From positions 1 through 14,412 of the forward strand of contig JAFGSL010000303.1 of assembly GCA_016934645.1 (NCBI GenBank): a stretch of DNA of 14,412 nucleotides, given 5' to 3'. Origin of the DNA: Anaerolineae bacterium (GTDB lineage Bacteria; Chloroflexota; Anaerolineae; B4-G1; SLSP01). A model generated the notes under the pieces. That model did not search any database, had not been told where the DNA came from, and saw nothing but the letters and a program-made list of their open reading frames with translations. Positions 1 through 6,997 of the stretch are shown one piece after another. Made by a program: the position numbers and the translations under genes. The stretch's first letter is position 1, and every line of letters starts with the position of its first letter.

Positions 1-14
1 GCTGATAACTGATT
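1..14. repeat. two degenerate heptamer units at the left edge
   Basis: Reading on the plus strand, GCTGATA and ACTGATT follow each other directly. They match the GCTGANN units in the spacer at 6922-6997. Only two copies are visible and the array may continue to the left of the window. The rest of the stretch up to 114 holds no credible gene. It has a small inverted repeat (TCTAT-TG-ATAGA, about 80-91) and no convincing terminator. Confidence 0.35.
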
Positions 15-114
15 TTCATTGCGCCCTCGGGTGGCATGATTTCTCACAGTCTACCCGTTTTTGCTTATTGTGCAACAACTCTATTGATAGACTTGTGGCA
101 GATTTTGCTGTTTT

Positions 115-572
115 CTAGCCGAAGTTCTCCAGCAATTCTAGCACTAAGTGCAACTGCGCTGTGGTGTCGACGTAGGAGTACATGCCGCCGGTGTAGTGCC
201 CCTGCTGAACAAGTTCTCCCCCCTTGCTTTCCAGATAAGCTACGACCTTATCGCTATCCTTAACGAAGAAAGCGATATGGTGGATGCCCTCGCCCTTCTC
301 GTCGAGCACTTCTTGCCACGTGCTTGGCTTGCCATCGGGTTCTATTAACTCGATCTGCATCTGACCCATATCGAAGAACGCCAGTTTGGCTGTTGCCTCG
401 CTTGGCTTTCCCCGGTATACAGTCTTTGCCTTATCGTATCCGTCTGTGACGATGATATGGGTTTGGGTAAACCCAGGACGTCGCAGTAGGCTGTTGCCGA
501 TTTCTCGATGTCTTTGACGACCAGGCCAATTTGACACACTATGTTTGTTCCAATTCCAGTTTGTTCGCTCAT
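115..572 (-). pseudogene. VOC family protein (glyoxalase/bleomycin-resistance fold), frameshifted
   Basis: A vicinal-oxygen-chelate protein of the methylmalonyl-CoA epimerase/glyoxalase I type, read in two frames. The N-terminal part starts at the ATG at 572 behind a good site (AAGGAGAG) and reads MSEQTG...VCQIGLVVKDIEKS...YCDVLGLPKP. The remainder is in another frame and runs from about HIIVTDGYDKAKT through QIELIEPDGKP and GIHHIAFFVKD to LHLVLELLENFG, stop at 115. The join falls in a run of triplets (GGG TTT GGG on the plus strand, about 459-474). Adding one base there restores a full-length protein of about 150 residues. The expected metal ligands are all present: Q in CQIGLVV, E in QIELIEP, H in GIHHIAF, E in LVLELLE. 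The otherwise intact sequence suggests a very recent mutation or a base-calling error. The substrate cannot be told. Confidence 0.75.
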
Positions 573-599
573 TGTTCTCTCCTTCAATTAGGTTAGCCT

Positions 600-636
600 C
601 AACGGATTGAACGGATGAAGTTCGTTTGATCCGTTG
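600..636. repeat. imperfect hairpin between toxin gene and VOC gene
   Basis: The arms CAACGGAT (600-607) and ATCCGTTG (629-636) are perfectly complementary. Allowing G-T pairs, the stem extends to about 17 pairs on the plus-strand sequence. The core AACGGAT also recurs directly at 610-616. There is no T-run beside it in the direction of transcription, so it is not a classical terminator. It could be an RNA processing or stability element, an operator, or a short interspersed repeat. Confidence 0.5.
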
Positions 637-644
637 GGAAATTA

Positions 645-650
645 ATTATA
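645..650 (-). promoter_or_regulatory. possible -10 element upstream of the VOC gene
   Basis: The minus strand reads TATAAT, a perfect -10 consensus, just after the toxin stop codon and about 73 bases before the VOC start. No good -35 is found at the usual distance and there is no TGN extension. It is therefore only a weak promoter candidate. Confidence 0.22.
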
Positions 651-657
651 CCGCGGG

Positions 658-1098
658 TCAGTTTCCTAGATAGCGAATGTCGATTTCGGTTTCGACAAAT
701 CTGCGGAGCAGTGCTTCGTCGGCGGTGACGAGTGGGAGGGCATAGCGTGCGGCCAAAGCTACATAAGCTGCATCGTAGGTGGAGCATCCATAGTGGGTCG
801 CCAGAGACAACGCATCCTCTGCCAGAGATTGCAGCGCTACCCGTCTCAGACGTAGGGTTATCAGGTCGGTAATATGTTGTTGGGCGACAGGCTCTGGGTA
901 ATCAAATCGTCGAACATGCTTCCATAGAATGTTTGCACATTCAATGAAAAAGAGGTCTGGGACATAAAAATGAGCTGGCGGCTTATCGCTAAGATGTGTG
1001 AACAGTGCATCGGCGCGGTCGGCAAGCGGCTCGGTGAGAAAGAGTTTGATGCCCACGCTAGCATCGATAACGCAATCGAAGTCATTACCCGACTGCAT
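658..1098 (-). CDS. vapC: PIN-domain ribonuclease toxin (VapC family)
   Basis: A 146-residue PIN-domain protein, predicted to be a Mg2+-dependent RNase and the toxin of the pair formed with the gene just before it. The four acidic active-site residues are recognisable: D12 in VIDASVG, E53 in FFIECANILWK, D109 in STYDAAYVALA and D127 in VTADEALL. The order and spacing are normal for VapC. The ATG at 1098 shares one base with the antitoxin stop (TGATG), which implies translational coupling. A TTG one codon upstream is also open but less likely. GAGGA about 13 bases upstream can serve as ribosome binding site. The target RNA (tRNA, rRNA or mRNA) cannot be read from the sequence. The gene looks intact. 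Confidence 0.9.
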   Translation of the reverse strand: MQSGNDFDCVIDASVGIKLFLTEPLADRADALFTHLSDKPPAHFYVPDLFFIECANILWKHVRRFDYPEPVAQQHITDLITLRLRRVALQSLAEDALSLATHYGCSTYDAAYVALAARYALPLVTADEALLRRFVETEIDIRYLGN

Positions 1099-1340
1099 CA
1101 ACGTTCACGGTCCTCGCGTAACAGTATTGTGCTGTCGGGCGCGTCTGGCGACACAGGATAGCGCTCGCGGCGCTCGTGGATGGCTTGCAGTGTAATGGTG
1201 GGGTCATGTTCAGCCTCTTCGATGGCGTTTTCGAGCAGCGCAATTACCTCAGCACTGAGTGACCGCCGTTGTGTTTCTGCACGCGCTTTGATGCGTTCGT
1301 AGAGTTGTTCAGGCACATTGCGAACATGTAAAATCGTCAT
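1098..1340 (-). CDS. ribbon-helix-helix antitoxin (FitA/VapB-like)
   Basis: An 80-residue protein with an N-terminal ribbon-helix-helix DNA-binding fold. The strand is MTILHVRNVPEQL (about 2-13) and the two helices are about 14-45 (ERIKARAETQRRSLSAEVIALLENAI). This is the FitA-type pattern seen beside PIN toxins. The C-terminal part (about 50-80, acidic then R/E-rich) is the usual toxin-wrapping tail. The start at 1340 has a strong AAGGAGG (1347-1353) six bases upstream. It is the first gene of a two-gene unit and its stop overlaps the toxin start by one base. A 19-bp palindrome across the promoter is the likely operator for autorepression by the antitoxin or the toxin-antitoxin complex. Confidence 0.88.
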   Translation of the reverse strand: MTILHVRNVPEQLYERIKARAETQRRSLSAEVIALLENAIEEAEHDPTITLQAIHERRERYPVSPDAPDSTILLREDRER

Positions 1341-1361
1341 TATTTGCCTCCTTACAACTCT

Positions 1362-1392
1362 AGTATAACACTATGGTTGCATTATGCAACCA
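1362..1392 (-). promoter_or_regulatory. toxin-antitoxin promoter with 19-bp palindromic operator
   Basis: On the minus strand TTGCAT (1389-1384) and TATACT (1367-1362) form a plausible -35/-10 pair with a 16-base spacer, about 20 bases before the antitoxin start region. The -35 lies inside a perfect palindrome, TGGTTGCAT-T-ATGCAACCA (1374-1392, 9-bp arms, one central base). A dyad over the -35 just upstream of a ribbon-helix-helix gene is the classical layout of toxin-antitoxin autoregulation. Binding is inferred. Confidence 0.65.
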
Positions 1393-1401
1393 AACTGTAA
1401 T

Positions 1402-2397
1402 TTATGTCGGCCAGGCCGAACGGTACGTTGCGGTCATGGTGTCCAGCATCTGGTTGTGTCTCTCGTCTACAGCTTGCCGCGTTGGGTCTTCCTCGAACCA
1501 GGCGATGATCTCCTCTGCACCCTGGCTGAAGGGGATTGTCGCTGCGAAGTCCGGGACCATACGCTTGATCTTCGTGTTGTCGAAGGTGACACAGTGCATT
1601 TTGTCGCCGAGTAGCCCTACGCCCCATTGTGGATCGAAGGCATTGATAAGCTCAGACGGTATATGCACGAGCTCTGGTTCACTGGCCCCAGCCGCGCGCG
1701 CGACAATGCGGAAGATTTGATCCCACGTGAGGACTTCGTCGGAGGTGATGTGATAGGCTTCGCCGATGGCCTGTGACCTGCTGAGGAGTCCCACAAAGCC
1801 TTTGGCGAAGTCCTTGTGGTGCGTCAGCACCCACAGCGATGTCCCGTCTCCGTGCACGACGACCGGCAATCCCTTACGCATCCGGTCGACGATGGTCCAC
1901 CGGCCTCGAAAGGGCAACCGCGTCCGGTCGTAGGTGTGTGATGGACGCACGATCGTCACCGGGAAGCCTTCGTCGCGGTAGGCACGCAACAGGCGTTCTT
2001 CGCAGGCGATTTTGTCCCGCGAGTATTGCCAGTAGGGATTATGTAGCTGTGTTGATTCGGTGATTGGCAGATTGCGCACCGGCTTATGGTAGGCTGATGC
2101 TGTGCTGATGAAGATATATTGCCCAATGTGTTCTCGAAACAATGCAATGTCCGTTTCGACGTGATCGGGTGTGTAAGCCACCCAATCCACAACGACATCG
2201 AACGTCATTGTGCCGATGGCGGCTTTTACCGACGCCGGCTCGCGGATATCGCCAGTCATTATAGTCGCGTCGGCTGGAATGGGGCGCTCGCTTGTTAGCC
2301 CGCGATTGAGCAAGTACAGATCGATGTCGCGTTCTACAGCCAGTTGTGAACACGCTGAGCTGATCGTGCCTGTGCCACCGATGAAGAGGGCTTTCAT
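1402..2397 (-). CDS. NAD-dependent epimerase/dehydratase (extended SDR)
   Basis: A 331-residue extended short-chain dehydrogenase/reductase. The N-terminal Rossmann motif GGTGTIS (7-13) binds NAD(P). The catalytic YxxxK is Y125-S-R-D-K129, preceded by the FISTASAY segment (about 97-103). The central part (VTIVRPSHTYD...) and the C-terminal region are typical of atypical/extended SDR proteins acting on nucleotide sugars or sugar derivatives. The exact substrate is unknown. The ATG overlaps the stop of the upstream kinase gene (ATGA), with GGGAGG as binding site, so the two are translationally coupled and probably act in the same pathway. It is the last gene of the long catabolic block, and the toxin-antitoxin promoter starts within 10 bases of its stop codon. 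Confidence 0.9.
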   Translation of the reverse strand: MKALFIGGTGTISSACSQLAVERDIDLYLLNRGLTSERPIPADATIMTGDIREPASVKAAIGTMTFDVVVDWVAYTPDHVETDIALFREHIGQYIFISTASAYHKPVRNLPITESTQLHNPYWQYSRDKIACEERLLRAYRDEGFPVTIVRPSHTYDRTRLPFRGRWTIVDRMRKGLPVVVHGDGTSLWVLTHHKDFAKGFVGLLSRSQAIGEAYHITSDEVLTWDQIFRIVARAAGASEPELVHIPSELINAFDPQWGVGLLGDKMHCVTFDNTKIKRMVPDFAATIPFSQGAEEIIAWFEEDPTRQAVDERHNQMLDTMTATYRSAWPT

Positions 2398-3932
2398 TGA
2401 CTACCTCCCAGATCTGCCAGTTTGTCATACACCGGAACCAGCACGGCGTAGGTCTCCTGGAAGAGTGGATATAACTCCGTGTAGACAGCCTGCGCTTGCG
2501 GGTTCGGCTCAATGACTTCTGCGACGGGATTCATCGACGTTGCCATCTCGAAGCTGGGATACAATCCTGTGCCAACGCCGCCTGCCAGCGCTGCGCCCAT
2601 TGATGTGGCCTCGTCCAGGATTGCCAGTCGATGGATGGGCAGGCCGTACACGTCAGCCATGATCTGGTTCCACAGACGGCCTTTCGCCCCACCGCCGATA
2701 AGGCGCATTGCATCGACGTGTGCGCCCTGCGCCCGGAAGGCGTCCAGCGTCATGCACAGGTTCATCGTGACGCCTTCGAGCACGGCACGGAGCATGTCGG
2801 CGCGGGTGTGGCGGATGGTGAGGCCGACGAAGGCTCCGCGCGCTTTGGGATTCCAGTACGGGCTGCGCTCGCCCATTAGATAGGGCAGGAAGAGCAAGCC
2901 GTTCGCGCCAGGCGGCGACTCGGTGGCGCGTTCATTCATCAGGTCGTAGACATTCAGAGGTAAGTCTATCGCTGTCCTCGATTCGCCTTCACATATCTGG
3001 TCCCGCGCCCATTGGTACGACGCGCCTGCTGACTGTGTGGTGCCGGTGGGCATAAACATGCCTGGCACGAGGTGGCAGTAGCAGAAAGTGCGGTAATTGG
3101 GATCGAGAAGTGGTTTGGATGTCGCCAGAGCGATCCACGCTGACGAGCCGACGTAATTGTAGGCCGCGCCCTCGGCGACGACGCCCGCGCCCGTCGAGGC
3201 ACATACGCCGTCCCCGCCGCCGGTGACAACGGGTGTGCCCGCCGCCACGCCGACTTCTTCAGCGACGGATGGTAGGACTTCGCCTACCACATCGATAGAG
3301 CTGTGAACATCGGGCAACTGCGCGGGATCGACATCGGCGGCCTCTAGGATGCGCGGCGACCACGTGCCGGTTGCCAGGTCGTACAAATCCATACCGGAAG
3401 CATCCGACATATCGGTAACGAAATTGCCGGTCAGCCGGGCGATCATCGCATCCTTGGCGTGGACGAATTTGTGTGTATTGCGATAGATGTCGGGTTGATG
3501 ATCGCGAATCCACAGCATCTTGAGCAACGAATAGCTTTCGCTGAGGCGGTGCCCGGTGATCGTGTACATCTCGTTGAACGTGAGGCGTTCCAGCAGCCAG
3601 TTGACTTGCCCTGTGCTGCGCTGGTCGGCCCAGATGATGGCGGGGCGCAGTGGCTGCGCGTTTTTATCCAGTGGAACAGCCGCCATCATCTGTCCGCTGA
3701 AGGTGATGCATGCCACATCGTCGGAGCAGACGTCGGTCTGTGCCAAGAGCTGGTGCGTGGACGTGCAGACGGCCTTCCACCAGTCTTCCGGATTTTGTTC
3801 CGCCCAACGTGGATGCGCGTACTCAGTGGCGTAGCCGTAGAAAGCGCTGCCGACGAGATGCCCCTCCGCATCGTAGAGTGTGGCTTTATTGCCGGTAGTA
3901 CCTAGATCATGCGCCAGAATGTAGTTTCTCAT
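2394..3932 (-). CDS. FGGY-family carbohydrate kinase (xylulokinase-like)
   Basis: A 512-residue sugar kinase of the FGGY family, which phosphorylates a ketose or polyol with ATP. The N-terminal phosphate-binding motif is HDLGTTGNKA (8-17). The substrate-side segments WAEQNPEDWW and AIIWADQRS follow, as in xylulokinase and gluconokinase. The catalytic base is probably D241 in VTGGGDGVCAS. The C-terminal ATPase signature is GGGAKGRLWNQIMADVYGLP. Length is normal. Xylulokinase-like is the closest call I can make, but FGGY specificity cannot be read reliably from sequence. The gene starts 15 bases after the S9 peptidase 1 stop and has only a weak ribosome binding site, so translation may depend on the gene before it. 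Its stop overlaps the SDR start. Confidence 0.92.
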   Translation of the reverse strand: MRNYILAHDLGTTGNKATLYDAEGHLVGSAFYGYATEYAHPRWAEQNPEDWWKAVCTSTHQLLAQTDVCSDDVACITFSGQMMAAVPLDKNAQPLRPAIIWADQRSTGQVNWLLERLTFNEMYTITGHRLSESYSLLKMLWIRDHQPDIYRNTHKFVHAKDAMIARLTGNFVTDMSDASGMDLYDLATGTWSPRILEAADVDPAQLPDVHSSIDVVGEVLPSVAEEVGVAAGTPVVTGGGDGVCASTGAGVVAEGAAYNYVGSSAWIALATSKPLLDPNYRTFCYCHLVPGMFMPTGTTQSAGASYQWARDQICEGESRTAIDLPLNVYDLMNERATESPPGANGLLFLPYLMGERSPYWNPKARGAFVGLTIRHTRADMLRAVLEGVTMNLCMTLDAFRAQGAHVDAMRLIGGGAKGRLWNQIMADVYGLPIHRLAILDEATSMGAALAGGVGTGLYPSFEMATSMNPVAEVIEPNPQAQAVYTELYPLFQETYAVLVPVYDKLADLGGSQ

Positions 3933-3947
3933 CTTTGTGCGCTATGA

Positions 3948-5900
3948 TTATTCTTGAGATTCTGGTAATCCGGAGACATATTCCGCGCCAACTGGCACTG
4001 CGATGCTTGAACCTTTGAATGCTGTACCGATAGGCTCGTATCGCCCATCAAGATACTCGGCCAGGAAGGCCTCGGCGATGGCGTTGAACGAGAGGCGGTT
4101 CTCAGGCCGGGCAAACCCGTGGCCCTCGTCTGGATAGAGGACGTACGTCACCGGGATATCTTTATCCTGCATCGCCTGGACGATCTGGTCAGCCTCCGCT
4201 TGTTTGACCCGTGGATCATTTGCACCTTGACCGATGAGCAACGGACGGCAGATGCGATCCGCGTAAGTGAGGGGGGAGCAAGATTTGAGGAACGCCCGTC
4301 CTTCCTCTGTGCGGAAGTCGCCGACGCGCGTGGTGAACATCTCCAGCATTGGCTTCCAGTAGGGTGGCATCGACTCCAATAGGGTCACAAGGTTCGATGG
4401 GCCGACGATATCCACACCGCAAGCGAACGTCTCAGGTGTAAAGGTCAGCCCGGCCAACGTGGCATAGCCGCCGTAACTCCCACCGCCAATCGCAATCCGC
4501 GCCGGATCGGCGATTCCCGCTGTGATGGCCCACTGGACGGCGTCGATCAGGTCATCGTGCATCTTTCCGCCCCATTCCCGATTTCCGGCGTTGATGAACT
4601 CCTTGCCAAAGCCAACTGATGCGCGGAAGTTAACGCTCAAGACCGCATAACCCCGATTGGCAAACCACTGGTGAAATGGATCGTAGCCCCATTCGTCGCG
4701 TCCCCACGGGCCGCCGTGGACCCACAAAACAGTCGGCAGTGGCGCGTCGGGGATGTTATCGCCATCTGTGTCAGCGCCGAGCGGCAGGGAGTAGTAGCAG
4801 ACCATGTCCCACCCATCCCGTGTGGGGATGACAACCGGCGTCATTTTCACCAGCGGCAATCCCTCCAAATCCTGGCGATTGGTGAACAGGAAATGTGCCT
4901 GACGCGTCGTACGATCATAACGATAGTAGCGTATCGGGCCATTATCCATCAGATAGGCAACAATCCAGGTCTGATCATCCAATGTGCGGCTGGCGATTTC
5001 GATGTCACCGTCGGCGACAGTTTTCAGATAGGCCATATCCTCGGCAATAGAGGGATCGAAGATGCGCCAATATTTGCGTTCGTAATTGAAGACTATAGCC
5101 TGTATGTGTTTCTTGGTTGGATGCCTTATGACGTTGTTGACATCGGATTTTGGATCTTCTGCCAGCAATGTTCGCGCGCCTGTTTCGAGATCCAGTATGA
5201 AGAGCGCTGATGTGTTACGTTCCCGGCTGTCGGTCATATACAGCACCTTGCCGGTTTTATCAAAGCCTAACAACCAGGTCATCATACTGTCTTCCATCGG
5301 GATGCTCATAAACGATGTCCATGTGTTATTATCCCCTGGCAACATCACCTCTGTGCCGCCATCTGGCGTGGTGCGCTGGGCAAGCCGGATCGTGTAGTCG
5401 TCATCGGTGATGAAACCCGCGAATTCTGGATTTCGCAGAACGCACTGCTGTTCTCCGGTTTCGATGTTGATGCGGTGGATGTCATGTAGTTGCGGATCGC
5501 GATCGTTCAGTCCTACGAGAATTTCGTTTGGGAATTTGTGGCTGACTTCCTGGAACTGTGCGTTGACCCCTTCGAGAGGCGTCAAGTCTTTGCTTTCGCC
5601 ACTATCCACGACGACACTGTAGACCCGCCAGTTTTCATCGCCACCTTTGTCTTGGATGTAGAGAACGTGTGCGCTGGTGTAGGCCCAAAGGTGAAAGCGA
5701 ATGCCGCGCCCGGTATCGTGGGTGATCGGTCGCGCATTTTGGGGAGCATCGACCGGACCAACCCAAACATTGAGCACACCGTCCACCGGTGCGAGATAGG
5801 ATAGCTTGCTCCCATCGGGACTGATGCGGGCTTGTGTTTTGTCGGGATTACCGAACAACACTTCACGTGGTATCAATGGAACAATCGTTTTCTCTGCCAT
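3948..5900 (-). CDS. S9-family peptidase 1 (prolyl oligopeptidase-type alpha/beta hydrolase)
   Basis: A 650-residue serine peptidase or acylaminoacyl-peptidase-like hydrolase. Residues 1-350 form a beta-propeller-type domain with RISPDGSKLSYLAPVDG and other blade repeats. Residues about 355-620 form the alpha/beta hydrolase domain. The triad is S475 (GGGSYGGYATLAG), D562 (GQGANDPRVK) and H594 (YPDEGHGFARPEN); the oxyanion motif VLWVHGGPWG is at about 391-400. An acidic insertion (DTDGDNIPDAP, 378-387) just before it resembles calcium-binding loops. No signal peptide, so cytoplasmic. The reading frame stays open far upstream through the reductase gene, but the ATG at 5900 is chosen: AAGGAGGT (5905-5912) lies just upstream, overlapping the reductase stop, and the family-like sequence begins there. 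Confidence 0.93.
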   Translation of the reverse strand: MAEKTIVPLIPREVLFGNPDKTQARISPDGSKLSYLAPVDGVLNVWVGPVDAPQNARPITHDTGRGIRFHLWAYTSAHVLYIQDKGGDENWRVYSVVVDSGESKDLTPLEGVNAQFQEVSHKFPNEILVGLNDRDPQLHDIHRINIETGEQQCVLRNPEFAGFITDDDYTIRLAQRTTPDGGTEVMLPGDNNTWTSFMSIPMEDSMMTWLLGFDKTGKVLYMTDSRERNTSALFILDLETGARTLLAEDPKSDVNNVIRHPTKKHIQAIVFNYERKYWRIFDPSIAEDMAYLKTVADGDIEIASRTLDDQTWIVAYLMDNGPIRYYRYDRTTRQAHFLFTNRQDLEGLPLVKMTPVVIPTRDGWDMVCYYSLPLGADTDGDNIPDAPLPTVLWVHGGPWGRDEWGYDPFHQWFANRGYAVLSVNFRASVGFGKEFINAGNREWGGKMHDDLIDAVQWAITAGIADPARIAIGGGSYGGYATLAGLTFTPETFACGVDIVGPSNLVTLLESMPPYWKPMLEMFTTRVGDFRTEEGRAFLKSCSPLTYADRICRPLLIGQGANDPRVKQAEADQIVQAMQDKDIPVTYVLYPDEGHGFARPENRLSFNAIAEAFLAEYLDGRYEPIGTAFKGSSIAVPVGAEYVSGLPESQE

Positions 5901-5904
5901 TTGA

Positions 5905-5912
5905 ACCTCCTT
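5905..5912 (-). promoter_or_regulatory. ribosome binding site fixing the S9 peptidase 1 start
   Basis: AAGGAGGT on the minus strand, four bases before the ATG at 5900 and overlapping the stop codon of aldo/keto reductase 1 (5911-5913). It decides between this start and a long upstream extension of the same open frame, which is a non-coding shadow of the reductase gene. Confidence 0.8.
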
Positions 5913-6906
5913 ATTGTGCATTAAGAATGTTTTCGATAGCTTGCACTTCTGCTTCGCTGAGGGAAAGATTGTTGACCGCTGCGACGGCATCCTCGACTTG
6001 GCTGACCTTGCTCGCACCGATAAGGGCTGATGTGACGGTGGCGCGGCGCAGTACCCAGACGAGTGCCAACTGCGCCATCGTTTGCCCACGGGCCTTGGCA
6101 ATTTCGTTGAGCTGACGGACTTTCGCCAGTTTTTCGTCGGTGATGTGCTCCGGACGTAGGAAATAGGACTTCGCGGCGCGCGAATCTGCGGGGATGTCGC
6201 CGCCGAGATACCTGTTCGTGAGTAGCCCTTGCGCAAGCGGCGAGAAGCAGATGCAGCCGATGCCCTCTGCGTCCAGTGTATCCAGCAAGCCGTCCTCGAC
6301 CCAGCGGTTGAACATACTGTACGACGGTTGGTGGATAAGGCAGGGCGTTCCCAAATCACGCAGAATCTGTGCGGCTTCCTTCGTCTTCTCCGGTGAGTAG
6401 TTGGAGATACCTGCATAGAGCGCGCGTCCACTGCGTACAGCGTAGTCGAGCGCACCCATCGTCTCCTCCAGCGGCGTGTCGGGGTCGAAGCGGTGGCTGT
6501 AGAAGATGTCGACGTAGTCCAGCCCCATACGCTTGAGGCTCTGGTCCAGGCTGGCGATGAGGTACTTGCGCGATCCCCACTCGCCGTAGGGGCCAGCCCA
6601 CATGCCGTAGCCGGCCTTCGTCGAGATGATGAGTTCGTCGCGATAGGGGCGCAAATCTTGCATGAGAATCTGGCCGAAGGTGGTTTCGGCGGAACCGGGT
6701 GGGGGGCCATAGTTGTTCGCCAGGTCGAAGTGGGTGATGCCCAGATCGAAGGCACGGCGCACCATCGCGCGGGCGTTCTCATAAAGGGCCGTCCCGCCGA
6801 AGTTGTGCCACAAGCCGAGTGAAATGGCGGGCAGTTTCAGGCCGCTGCGTCCACAGCGATTGTAGAACATCGACTCGTAACGCGTGTCAGATGCAACGTA
6901 TACCAT
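5911..6906 (-). CDS. gpr: aldo/keto reductase 1, L-glyceraldehyde 3-phosphate reductase-like (Gpr/YghZ)
   Basis: A 331-residue NADPH-dependent aldo/keto reductase. It resembles E. coli YghZ/Gpr along its length: the opening around MVYVASDTRYESMFYNRCG, then LPAISLGLWHNFG, HFDLANNYGPPPGSAE, YRDELIISTKAGY, and SRKYLIASLDQSLKRMGL. The catalytic tetrad is D61, Y66, K97 and H138 (YSHRFD). The C-terminal cofactor segment is TSALIGASKVSQVEDAV. E. coli Gpr reduces L-glyceraldehyde 3-phosphate and methylglyoxal, so a role in detoxifying or reducing small aldehydes is reasonable. The start at 6906 has AGGAGG and matches the YghZ N-terminus. Only 10 bases separate its stop from S9 peptidase 1. The call is from recall of the family, not from an alignment. 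Confidence 0.9.
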   Translation of the reverse strand: MVYVASDTRYESMFYNRCGRSGLKLPAISLGLWHNFGGTALYENARAMVRRAFDLGITHFDLANNYGPPPGSAETTFGQILMQDLRPYRDELIISTKAGYGMWAGPYGEWGSRKYLIASLDQSLKRMGLDYVDIFYSHRFDPDTPLEETMGALDYAVRSGRALYAGISNYSPEKTKEAAQILRDLGTPCLIHQPSYSMFNRWVEDGLLDTLDAEGIGCICFSPLAQGLLTNRYLGGDIPADSRAAKSYFLRPEHITDEKLAKVRQLNEIAKARGQTMAQLALVWVLRRATVTSALIGASKVSQVEDAVAAVNNLSLSEAEVQAIENILNAQ

Positions 6907-6921
6907 TGTATTCCTCCTAAT

Positions 6922-6997
6922 GTGAGTTGTCAGCCATCAGCTTTTAGCGGTCAGCTTTGAAAGCCGATCGCTGACGGCTGAAAGTTATCGGCTAAGA
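6922..6997. repeat. phased degenerate heptamers in inverted arrangement
   Basis: In the spacer between S9 peptidase 2 and aldo/keto reductase 1, the minus strand reads AGCTGAC, CGCTAAA, AGCTGAT, GGCTGAC, AACTCAC end to end (6956 down to 6922). On the plus strand GCTGACG, GCTGAAA, GTTATCG, GCTAAGA run from 6970 to 6997, overlapping the peptidase stop codon (6985-6987). The opposed halves pair as a hairpin (6941-6955 with 6970-6984, 13 of 15 matched). A smaller one, GCTTT-G-AAAGC, lies at 6954-6964. There is no T-run, so it is not a standard terminator. Confidence 0.6.

Noticed and set aside
36..263. Small plus-strand open frame at the left edge
   Set aside because: It overlaps the 3' half of the VOC gene on the other strand and has arginine/cysteine-rich shadow composition, no binding site and no motif.
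5901..6782. Upstream extension of the S9 peptidase 1 frame, giving a 944-codon open frame through the aldo/keto reductase 1 gene
   Set aside because: The extra sequence is rich in R, S, P and T with no family-like motif. It overlaps a clearly real reductase gene in another frame, and a strong ribosome binding site marks the start at 5900. It is a shadow frame in GC-rich DNA.
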